A stretch of 64,000 bases of DNA from Bradyrhizobium sp. (GTDB taxonomy: Bacteria; Pseudomonadota; Alphaproteobacteria; Rhizobiales; Xanthobacteraceae). The notes under the pieces were generated by a model, which searched no databases, had not been told where the DNA came from, and worked only from the letters and a program-made list of their open reading frames with translations. Where the stretch lies: the NCBI RefSeq assembly GCF_016213215.1, contig NZ_JACRAW010000008.1, positions 123,697-187,696 of the forward strand, written 5' to 3'. Below, one piece after another: positions 32,805 to 39,859 of this stretch (position 1 is its first letter; each line of letters begins with the position of its first letter). The translations under genes were made by a program, and so were the position numbers.

Positions 32805-35051
32805 CTAATGCCGTCGCGAAGACGCTTTCGCCCGCTCGACGGTGGCGAAAGGAACATTGGTTTGACCCGGCGATGGCAGCGCCGGTCCGCTCGCGCCAAA
32901 TAGCGATACAACGCGCTTGAACCGCTCCGCCGCCTCTCCGGAGAGTTCTCCGACCGCACTCAGTACCTGCTGCATAAGATTGAGCGCGTTTTGACGCTCT
33001 TCCGGGCTCGCCGGCAGCAGCGCGGGAATGGCAGCAAGCGTTGCCTCAGGCTCCAGAAGCAGGAGGAAATACTGCTCTCGCGCGATCTGCTTGAACTGGG
33101 CCAACGTCAGCCGCGGCTCTTTCTCGGAAAGCCGGACCCGGCGGAGCGCCTGGAGGCCTCGCTCATCCACCTTGCGACGTGCCATTCCGACATAGAGAAG
33201 ACCTCGGATCGTGCACTCGAGCAAACCACCCTGGTTGATGTGCGACTTCAGTTCGGCAATCCGCGCTTCGATCAACTGACGATGCAGAAGTGACTTTCCG
33301 GGCCTTCGCGGCCTGGACACCGCCGGATCAATGCCGACAGCAGCCTGCAAGGCCGGCGAGCCATAGACGGCCAGGAAGATCGACTCCGAAAGCTTTTCCT
33401 GAGCCTCGCGCCAGGCGTCCAGGCCTTTCTCGATCTGCTCCGACATCTTCGCCTGGACAGCCAGGAACGGGTTATCGGCCGAGGCCGGCTTGCGATGCTC
33501 CCGCGCCTGCTCGGCCGCCTTTCCGATCCAACTCATGAACGGATTGGCATCGCTGAACAGCTCGTATTGCAGCCGCGCCGGATGCCAGCGGCGCAACCAC
33601 TCCGCAACTTGTGGAGTGAACATCGTCTTGACAAACGGCTGTGCGAAGGCGCGGTAGAGGGCCAGATTGATCTCGGATACGCGCGCGGCAGTCGCGAACC
33701 GTCGTTCATCTTCTGCCGAATTGCCGCCCATGGCCCTGATGTCGTCGAGGGTGCGCGGTTCGCAACGCATCACCCAGTCTCCGAGGGCAAGATCCGGGTT
33801 GAGCGTATCGGCGGACTTCTGCTCGAAAGTTGCCTCGTAGAGCCCGGGCGGAAGCACATCGATCAGGTCGATATTGTCGGAGAATTCGCTGTGTTCCTTC
33901 CTTGCAACGCCGCCGGAGACGAAGATTCCGAGATGCCCGACGGTTCCGTGCACGGTGTACACGATGGTCTGACCGTACGAGCGGATCTCGTCCACATCGT
34001 CGTAGAGATCCAGAATCCAGCCCAGCGCCTGCTGTGGCGGGGTGACGTTGTCACCCTCGGAGCAGAACACGACGATCGGTGAGCGGATATTGCGAAGATC
34101 GATGGTTGCGCCATCCGATGTTGTTATGTCACCCGACGCGAGATGGTTACCGACGAACAATTGATCGACGATGAACTGGATTTCTTCGGCGTTCAGATTG
34201 ACATGGCCGCCCCACCACCGCTCGAACTCAAGGTAACGCGGACCTTCGGTGTCGACTTTTGAATACACATTATATTGCTTGGTCCACAGCGTGTTCGCTG
34301 GATTCTGGTTCTCGAAATTCTGAACAAGCCAGCCGCCGTCGAACTTGCCGGCGCCCATGTCCCCCGTGAGCGCGGTCAGCCAGCTGCCACCAAGCAACCC
34401 GCCCGAATAGCGCATCGGATATTTGCCCTTCACGCCGGCCCAGTACGAGAGCGGGCTGCCCGCCAGAATAACCGGACCGAACAGCTCCGGCCTGAGTGAT
34501 GCCAGGATCATCACTGCCCATCCGGCCTGGCAATTGCCGATCACACACGGCTTGCCGTCTGCATCCGGATGCAGCGAGATCACCCTTTCCAGGAACACCG
34601 CCTCAGCTCTTGCGATGTCCTCGATCGTCTGTCCGGGCATCGGGTCGGGAAAGAACCCGACAAAATAGCATGGGTGGCCGGCCTTCAGCGCAGCTCCGAT
34701 TTCGCTGTCTGCCTTAAATCCGCCAATGCCTGGACCGTGTCCCGCGCGCGGATCCACCACCACAAAGGGGCGCCGCTTCAGATCAACCTCGACGCCCTTT
34801 GGCGGAAGAATGCGCACGAGCAAATAGTTCACCGGCCGTGGCAGAGTTCGTCCATCAATGACCAATTCTGCATCGTAATTCAGTACGTGAGGAATTTCTT
34901 CGGCAAGATGTTCCCGATACTGGTTCCCGCGCTGCCGGAGAATGTCGGAGAACAGCACACCGCGCTGGGCTGCGTCGATCATGTATTCCAGCGCCGGCGT
35001 AAAGGCGCCTAGCCACGGATTGACAGGTAACTGCGGTTTCTCTGCCGACAT
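32805..35051 (-). CDS. DUF3141 protein, PhaC-like alpha/beta hydrolase fold
   Basis: 748 residues. The first 430 form an alpha/beta hydrolase related to PHA synthases. The nucleophile elbow is IGNCQAG (Cys as in PhaC, near residue 170), the acid lies in CSEGDNVTPPQQALGWI and the His in TVGHLGIFVS. The fifth position of the elbow is Ala where PhaC has Gly. The rest is helical, with no membrane segment or signal peptide. The gene heads the operon DUF3141 - phosphotransacylase - ackA - fabI - DUF3302 - HlyD. A FixK box is 64 bp upstream. An acyltransferase or thioesterase role on hydroxyacyl-CoA is inferred; the family's reaction is not established. Confidence 0.85.
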   Translation of the reverse strand: MSAEKPQLPVNPWLGAFTPALEYMIDAAQRGVLFSDILRQRGNQYREHLAEEIPHVLNYDAELVIDGRTLPRPVNYLLVRILPPKGVEVDLKRRPFVVVDPRAGHGPGIGGFKADSEIGAALKAGHPCYFVGFFPDPMPGQTIEDIARAEAVFLERVISLHPDADGKPCVIGNCQAGWAVMILASLRPELFGPVILAGSPLSYWAGVKGKYPMRYSGGLLGGSWLTALTGDMGAGKFDGGWLVQNFENQNPANTLWTKQYNVYSKVDTEGPRYLEFERWWGGHVNLNAEEIQFIVDQLFVGNHLASGDITTSDGATIDLRNIRSPIVVFCSEGDNVTPPQQALGWILDLYDDVDEIRSYGQTIVYTVHGTVGHLGIFVSGGVARKEHSEFSDNIDLIDVLPPGLYEATFEQKSADTLNPDLALGDWVMRCEPRTLDDIRAMGGNSAEDERRFATAARVSEINLALYRAFAQPFVKTMFTPQVAEWLRRWHPARLQYELFSDANPFMSWIGKAAEQAREHRKPASADNPFLAVQAKMSEQIEKGLDAWREAQEKLSESIFLAVYGSPALQAAVGIDPAVSRPRRPGKSLLHRQLIEARIAELKSHINQGGLLECTIRGLLYVGMARRKVDERGLQALRRVRLSEKEPRLTLAQFKQIAREQYFLLLLEPEATLAAIPALLPASPEERQNALNLMQQVLSAVGELSGEAAERFKRVVSLFGASGPALPSPGQTNVPFATVERAKASSRRH

Positions 35052-35115
35052 TGTTCCGCTCCATGCTGTGCTGCGCCCGATCGCTGCAGTTAGTATGATG
35101 CGCTATTTTGTTGTA

Positions 35116-35129
35116 TTGATCTACCTCAA
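35116..35129. promoter_or_regulatory. FixK-type box between DUF3141 and the PPK2 unit
   Basis: TTGATCTACCTCAA, perfect TTGA-N6-TCAA. It is 64 bp from the DUF3141 start on the minus strand and 74 bp from ATG 35204 on the plus strand. Confidence 0.8.
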
Positions 35130-35203
35130 GCAGAACACCAGCTGTCACGCTACGTAACAATCTCGTTTCTTCCATAAGCAAGCAAACGTCGAGGAGACTG
35201 ACG

Positions 35204-35653
35204 ATGGTTGACATTGACCAGTTGCTGCCAACCGCAAAGGACATCCAGAAACAGGCGGCGCTTAACGAGGCCGAAAAGGCCGAAGAGCAAGCGCGTCAAA
35301 CAGCCGCAGCAGATGCCGAAAAGAGAGCGCTCCTCGACGAGCTGAAGAAGCCATCGGGCTTATCGGAGGAAGAGAAGATCCGCCGCGCGTCGAACGTCAT
35401 TCAGCGCGCTGTAAGAAACGGACTCCACGAGGTCCAGGTCTACCGGTTCCCGAATGCGCTTTGCACCGATCGCGGTCGCGCAATCAACCAGCAGGAACCG
35501 GGGTGGGAGAAGACGCTGACCGGACTACCGAAGGAAATGTATCAGCTCTGGTACGACTACCTGCGTCCGCGCGGATACAAGATAGCCTTCCAAATCATCG
35601 ATTTCCCGGGCGGCATGCCCGGCGACATCGGCATCACCCTGAAGTGGGGCTAA
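35204..35653 (+). CDS. Conserved-looking protein of unknown function, upstream of ppk2
   Basis: 149 residues with no signal peptide. Residues 15-75 are a charged helix (EKAEEQARQTAAADAEKRALLDEL). The C-terminal half is a compact domain: AVRNGLHEVQVYRFPNALCTDRGRAIN, MYQLWYDYLRPRGYKIAFQI, ending GDIGITLKWG. I do not recognise a family. GAGGAG precedes the ATG. It is followed after 50 bp by the polyphosphate kinase and both are behind one FixK box, so a link with polyphosphate use is possible. Confidence 0.7.
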   Translation: MVDIDQLLPTAKDIQKQAALNEAEKAEEQARQTAAADAEKRALLDELKKPSGLSEEEKIRRASNVIQRAVRNGLHEVQVYRFPNALCTDRGRAINQQEPGWEKTLTGLPKEMYQLWYDYLRPRGYKIAFQIIDFPGGMPGDIGITLKWG

Positions 35654-35703
35654 CGTGCCCCACTCAGGGCGCCGCGACGGTCCGACGGCACCGGGAGGCC
35701 TTG

Positions 35704-36504
35704 ATGGCAAAGGATGACCAAGACTCGAAAATGAAGCGAAAGGCCTACGAGAAGGAACTACGCAAGCTTCAAGTCGAGCTTTGCCATCTCCAGCAATGGG
35801 TCGTCGAAAGAAGACAGAGGGTAATCGTTATCTTCGAAGGTCGTGATGCCGCTGGAAAAGGCGGCACGATCAAAGCCCTCACCGAAAAGGTCAGCCCGCG
35901 CGTCTTTCGCGTGGTCGCCCTTCCCGCTCCTTCGGACCGGGAAAAGACACAGATGTTCATTCAGCGTTACATGCAACATTTTCCGGCGGCCGGAGAGATC
36001 GTGATCTTCGACCGCAGCTGGTACAATCGCGCTGGCGTGGAATACGTCATGGAGTTTTGTACCCCCGACGAACACAAGCGTTTTCTCTCCCTTTGTCCCG
36101 AAGTCGAGAAGTACATCGTCGACGGCGGCATCAACCTGATCAAGCTCTGGCTTGAAGTCGGGATGGATGAACAGGAGCGGCGGTTCGAAGCCAGGATCGA
36201 TGATCCGCTGCGGCAGTGGAAGTTGAGCCCGATGGACACGGAGTCGTACCGTCGCTGGTACGACTATTCCCGAGCCCGCGATCTGATGTTTGAGGCGACG
36301 AACTCGAAACACGCGCCGTGGCATGTCGTCCGTTCGGATGACAAGCGGCGCGCGCGCCTGAATTGCATTTCGCACCTGCTCAAGACGATTCCGTACAAGC
36401 GCATCTCGCGCGAGCAGATCAAGCTTCCGAAGCGATCAACGAAAGCCCGTTACGATGACAACGCTTCGCTGCACAAAATGAACTTCGTTCCGGAACGCTA
36501 CTAG
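35704..36504 (+). CDS. ppk2: Polyphosphate kinase 2
   Basis: 266 residues, single-domain PPK2. Walker A is FEGRDAAGKGGTIK near residue 45, the lid/Walker B region is IVIFDRSWYNRAGVE, then W-S-x-MD (WKLSPMD) and RARDLMF. It transfers phosphate between polyphosphate and nucleoside di- or monophosphates; class cannot be settled by eye. ATG 35704 is the natural start, although the frame is open to 35461 through the previous gene. The gene ends before a strong hairpin and probably shares the FixK-driven promoter upstream of 35204. Confidence 0.9.
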   Translation: MAKDDQDSKMKRKAYEKELRKLQVELCHLQQWVVERRQRVIVIFEGRDAAGKGGTIKALTEKVSPRVFRVVALPAPSDREKTQMFIQRYMQHFPAAGEIVIFDRSWYNRAGVEYVMEFCTPDEHKRFLSLCPEVEKYIVDGGINLIKLWLEVGMDEQERRFEARIDDPLRQWKLSPMDTESYRRWYDYSRARDLMFEATNSKHAPWHVVRSDDKRRARLNCISHLLKTIPYKRISREQIKLPKRSTKARYDDNASLHKMNFVPERY

Positions 36505-36517
36505 TCCTCTCACAAGA

Positions 36518-36548
36518 GCCTGCCGAACTTTACTCAGCTTCGGCAGGC
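36518..36548. terminator. Hairpin between convergent ppk2 and exported-protein genes
   Basis: GCCTGCCGAA (36518-36527) and TTCGGCAGGC (36539-36548) form a perfect ten-pair stem with an eleven-base loop. There is no long T tract, but its place between convergent genes suits a bidirectional terminator. Confidence 0.65.
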
Positions 36549-36566
36549 GCCGTTGCCCACGCTCAA

Positions 36567-37019
36567 TCACTCCATTGTGATCTGCACACCGCTCAGCGCC
36601 GCAGACAGTTCGACGCCAACCTTGGCGCCGCTCAACTGCAGAATGACGCCGTTTCTGGCATTTTGCAGCTGAACGCCGCCGGCGCCGGCTGCCACGGCGG
36701 CACCGGCGCCTATGGCCGTGTAGCTTCCGACGATGTCTCCCGGACTTCGAAGGTTCAAGGCACGCCCGACAAGTTGACTGGTGGACCCCCCGATCGTCGC
36801 CCCAAAGCTCATGCCGGATACGTTGAATGGATAATGCCGTCCTCGAAACGTCAGGACCCCGCGGCCGCCGCCGACACCGACGATGAAGCCGGCCTTGGTG
36901 AATACGACTCTGACCGACCCGGTTTCAGCTTGAGATGGCGTCGCTGTCGATGCGAGAGTGACCACGACCGCGACGGCGATCGAAGCGGCTGATCTCTTAA
37001 GCCAGACGAGATACTTCAT
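36567..37019 (-). CDS. Exported protein with glycine-rich domain, function unknown
   Basis: 150 residues from ATG 37019, which has AAGGGAG upstream. The signal peptide ends at PSQA. The mature part is rich in Gly, Ala and Val with VRVVFTKAGFIVGVGGGRGVLTFRGRHYPF, then a glycine-zipper-like TAIGAGAAVAAGAGG and a beta-like end. It recalls envelope or SYLF-type proteins, but I cannot name the family. A FixK box 67 bp upstream is shared with the divergent IalB-like gene. Confidence 0.65.
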   Translation of the reverse strand: MKYLVWLKRSAASIAVAVVVTLASTATPSQAETGSVRVVFTKAGFIVGVGGGRGVLTFRGRHYPFNVSGMSFGATIGGSTSQLVGRALNLRSPGDIVGSYTAIGAGAAVAAGAGGVQLQNARNGVILQLSGAKVGVELSAALSGVQITME

Positions 37020-37086
37020 CCGAATCTCCCTTCCCGGTTCAGCGGTTTCACCAGCGCCGCGTACACGGCCCAATATCTCAGAGTGG

Positions 37087-37100
37087 TTGATCCAGATCAA
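37087..37100. promoter_or_regulatory. FixK-type box between divergent envelope-protein genes
   Basis: TTGATCCAGATCAA, perfect TTGA-N6-TCAA, 67 bp from start 37019 (minus) and 102 bp from ATG 37203 (plus). Confidence 0.8.
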
Positions 37101-37202
37101 CACTGCTAATGAAGGCGACGGCGAGACTTGGCATTGCACGGCGAGGCCCTCTGGTCAGCGAATTCCTTCAAAAGCACCCCTGACGAGGAAGGGAGAGGCA
37201 AC

Positions 37203-37805
37203 ATGAGCCGCAGGATCGCTCGCCCGGCAAAGCGGATTTGCCTTGGCATCTCCATTTGCATCTGCACCATGGCGCCACAGGGCTCGCTGGCCGAGGGGTT
37301 GCCGCCACCCCGTCCAGACTCTCCCGCGGCTGACGTCGCACCGCGCGGCGAGCGTGCGCCGCGGCCAATCGAGTATTCCGCCTGGCAGAAGCTGTGCTTC
37401 ACGCCGCCTTCGGCGAATGTCGTGTGTCGCACGACGACGACTGGTACGTGGGATACTCGTCAAGTCGCGATCCGAGTTGACCTGATTGACAGTCCGAACG
37501 GAGACGCTCGACTGCAGGTCTTCATGCCGGTGGGCCTCTATTTGCCGCCGGGAATTAGGCTGAGCATCGATCAGGACGTCCCGATGACAATTCCCTACTC
37601 CTGGTGCCTGGCCAACGCTTGCGTTGCGGCAACGGCGGCCGACGCAAAACTGATCAACGCCTTGGAGAACGGCCAAAGGCTGACACTGGAAGCCGTCGAT
37701 TCGAATATCTTGACGATCACAACGACGGTGCCCCTCCACCAGTTTGCGGCGGCGCACCGCGGCCCCCCGGCTCAGCGGTTCGAGCGCCAGTTCGACAACG
37801 ACTGA
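37203..37805 (+). CDS. Invasion-associated locus B (IalB)-like exported protein
   Basis: 200 residues from ATG 37203 (AAGGGAG upstream). The signal peptide ends near SLAEG. Features of the IalB family are WQKLCFTPPSANVVCRTTTTG early, PVGLYLPPGIRLSIDQD in the middle, and the paired cysteines in YSWCLANACVA. These proteins are periplasmic or outer-membrane associated and of unclear biochemical role. It lies divergently from another exported protein with a shared FixK box. Confidence 0.8.
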   Translation: MSRRIARPAKRICLGISICICTMAPQGSLAEGLPPPRPDSPAADVAPRGERAPRPIEYSAWQKLCFTPPSANVVCRTTTTGTWDTRQVAIRVDLIDSPNGDARLQVFMPVGLYLPPGIRLSIDQDVPMTIPYSWCLANACVAATAADAKLINALENGQRLTLEAVDSNILTITTTVPLHQFAAAHRGPPAQRFERQFDND

Positions 37806-37850
37806 CAGGGCAACTCCGGCTCGCCTTGCACCGATGCGGATTCCAGATCC

Positions 37851-38969
37851 CTACAACCCAACGCGCTCGTGCACCGGCCCGTCTGTTGGGACCTTCGAGG
37901 TATTGTCACGCATCCACGCCAGCATGAGCTGCCATGCGACAGCCAGCACGATGGGACCGAGGAACAGGCCGATCACGCCATGAGCAATCGTTCCGCCCAA
38001 TAGACCAACGAGGATGACAGGCATCGGTGTCTTCAGACCGTGCCCCATGATGAAAGGTTTCAGGATGTTGTCCAACAGACCTACGGGCACCAGGTAAAGG
38101 GTCAGAATAAGGGCTGCTGTGCTGTCCATCGTGGTCCAGGCCCAGACAAGGACACCGAGCATCACAATCGCCGCCCCAATCTGAACGATAGCCAGGAGCA
38201 ACACAAAGAACGTGAGAACGCTCGCTCCGGGTACCTGCGCCATGGCGAACCCGATGCCCGCCAACAACGCCTGAAGCAGCGAGACGCCGAGAACTCCAAG
38301 CGAGATCGAGCGGATGGTTGCTGCCGTCAGCTTGAGGTACTCATCGTCTCTATCGGCAATGACGTGGGTCAGGAGCGCCCTCACGCCCTCAACGATCCGG
38401 GGCCCCGGCAGCAACAGGAATCCCATCACGACCACCGCCAGCAAGAACTTGAGCATGCCCTCGCCGACGCTTGACGCCACGCCGAGAAGAGGTTTGGCCA
38501 CGGCCTTCACTTGTGGCCCTAATTCAGCAAGTGCGCTGGCGATATTCGTCGAGGCAAGACTCCAGAACTCGTAGAAGGGTCCACCAACAAGGGGCCATTC
38601 CTTGATCCAGGTCGGTGGCCGCGGGACCGTAATTTCGGCCGAACTAACGCTGTCGGAGATTGTTCGCAGGCCGTCCACCAGGCTCACGGCGAACCAGGTC
38701 GCCGGCCCGATCACGATGGCCAGGCTGGCGACGGTAACGAGCACAGCTGCAAGCACGCGGCGACCGCCCAGCGCTCTGGCCAGCCGCTCGTAAGCTGGAT
38801 ACAGCGCGACCGTCAGGATCACGCTCCATGCCAGGATTGCCAGGAACGGCTGAACCAGCACGAACGTCCAGTACACAAGCAGCGCAAGCAGGCTGATTCT
38901 GATCGCGAAATGAATCACCTCATCGTTCACGTCGAAACGGCTGCGAGCCATCTTCGGCTTCTGACCCAT
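37851..38969 (-). CDS. AI-2E / PerM family transporter
   Basis: 372 residues with about eight membrane segments. It has the family pattern: an N-terminal helix pair (LLVYWTFVLVQPFLAILAWSVIL), a long amphipathic middle, and the conserved C-terminal PVGLLDNILKPFIMGHGLKTP motif. ATG 38969 has GGGAG upstream; the frame to 39242 adds non-family sequence. Members export small molecules or exchange sodium and protons. The substrate is unknown. A near-perfect FixK box lies 54 bp upstream. Confidence 0.85.
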   Translation of the reverse strand: MGQKPKMARSRFDVNDEVIHFAIRISLLALLVYWTFVLVQPFLAILAWSVILTVALYPAYERLARALGGRRVLAAVLVTVASLAIVIGPATWFAVSLVDGLRTISDSVSSAEITVPRPPTWIKEWPLVGGPFYEFWSLASTNIASALAELGPQVKAVAKPLLGVASSVGEGMLKFLLAVVVMGFLLLPGPRIVEGVRALLTHVIADRDDEYLKLTAATIRSISLGVLGVSLLQALLAGIGFAMAQVPGASVLTFFVLLLAIVQIGAAIVMLGVLVWAWTTMDSTAALILTLYLVPVGLLDNILKPFIMGHGLKTPMPVILVGLLGGTIAHGVIGLFLGPIVLAVAWQLMLAWMRDNTSKVPTDGPVHERVGL

Positions 38970-39023
38970 GGCAGCTCCCAAGTGTTGCGTGAACAAGGCC
39001 GATATGATCGGACATATCGCTGC

Positions 39024-39037
39024 TTGATCAACGTCAG
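39024..39037. promoter_or_regulatory. Near-perfect FixK-type box upstream of the AI-2E transporter
   Basis: TTGATCAACGTCAG matches seven of the eight fixed positions of TTGA-N6-TCAA and is 54 bp before ATG 38969. Confidence 0.55.
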
Positions 39038-39093
39038 GACCGTAAAGGCGGAATACGCCGTCTAACCCGAATGCTGCGCTTCCAACTAACAGG

Positions 39094-39408
39094 CTATCGA
39101 ATTCCGAGCAGCGAACGCCGGAACCCGCTGGCGCGCGCCTCCCTCTCGCACACAAAACTGCCTGCGCTCCCCTGCGAGTAACGTTTCTGCCGCTTGAAGT
39201 AGTAGATCTCTTTGCGAAAATCGAGCCAAACAACAACGTCATCGGGGCAATAGCGGCGGGCTTGATATTCGTTACGAAACGGAGTCAGCGGTAAAGCTTC
39301 GGCCGCGGATGCCATGGTCAGCAGGCCAAGGATAACCAGCCCACGCAAGGTACCGTTGCGAGGCACCAGACTGAGTTCTCGAGTGCCGTGGTTCCGCATC
39401 GCTCTCAT
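39094..39408 (-). CDS. Small exported protein
   Basis: 104 residues. A hydrophobic signal segment (LRGLVILGLLTMASAAEA) precedes a compact domain with CPDDVVVWLDFRKEIYYFKRQKRY and FVCEREARASGFRRSLLG. The two cysteines may pair. Similar small proteins occur in Bradyrhizobium, from memory; the function is unknown. The true start may be a later codon since the first 20 residues are atypical for a signal peptide. Confidence 0.6.
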   Translation of the reverse strand: MRAMRNHGTRELSLVPRNGTLRGLVILGLLTMASAAEALPLTPFRNEYQARRYCPDDVVVWLDFRKEIYYFKRQKRYSQGSAGSFVCEREARASGFRRSLLGIR

Positions 39409-39662
39409 GCCTCGTTGCAGGCAGTGATCTCGCCCTTTCGCACGGCGGCTTTCAAGGCCGCATAGTCATGCTCGGTCTGGTCGGCATTAGGCCGAAGCGA
39501 ACTCGCTTCGTCAAACTCCTCACTCGAAGTCCCCGGATAACCGCTGGTCGTCGCAGAACTCTCGCAGACCTTCGCGTGCCCGCGCGCAAGCACCCAGCCC
39601 ACGCGATTCCTCGGCGCGATCATCCGGAGACACAATATGAACAAAGTCTCTTTCATCTGCAC
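39405..39662 (-). CDS. Doubtful small ORF upstream of the exported-protein gene
   Basis: 85 residues, stop overlapping the next start by ATGA. Only the end (DYAALKAAVRKGEITACNEA) looks protein-like; the first half does not. It could be a remnant. No family recognised. Confidence 0.2.
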   Translation of the reverse strand: MQMKETLFILCLRMIAPRNRVGWVLARGHAKVCESSATTSGYPGTSSEEFDEASSLRPNADQTEHDYAALKAAVRKGEITACNEA

Positions 39663-39733
39663 GTTTGGACGCCTGATTTCGATGTTTCATCGCCAGCCGA
39701 GATGTTTCAGCGCGGTTGGAACACACACTTCCG

Positions 39734-39787
39734 GCAGAGAGCAATGAGTTCGATGTAAGTCTCAGCAGAGAGTAATGATGTTGATGT
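39734..39787 (+). repeat. Imperfect 23-bp direct repeat, 31-bp period
   Basis: GCAGAGAGCAATGAGTTCGA at 39734 and GCAGAGAGTAATGATGTTGA at 39765 start two copies that agree at 19 of 23 positions. The second copy runs into the FixK box. Confidence 0.6.
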
Positions 39788-39794
39788 GGATCAA
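39781..39794. promoter_or_regulatory. FixK-type box upstream of sulP
   Basis: TTGATGTGGATCAA, perfect TTGA-N6-TCAA, 65 bp before ATG 39860. Confidence 0.8.
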
Positions 39795-39859
39795 GATGGC
39801 ATCGACGCGTCCTCGATTGGATCACCAGCCAAATCCCTCACTTGCTGGGATGCTTAGCC

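Larger units (their letters stand above)
39409..39859. other. Spacer before sulP with direct repeat and FixK box
   Basis: Holds the doubtful ORF at 39405-39662, an imperfect 23-bp direct repeat (39734-39756 and 39765-39787) and the FixK box at 39781. I see no other gene. Confidence 0.5.
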
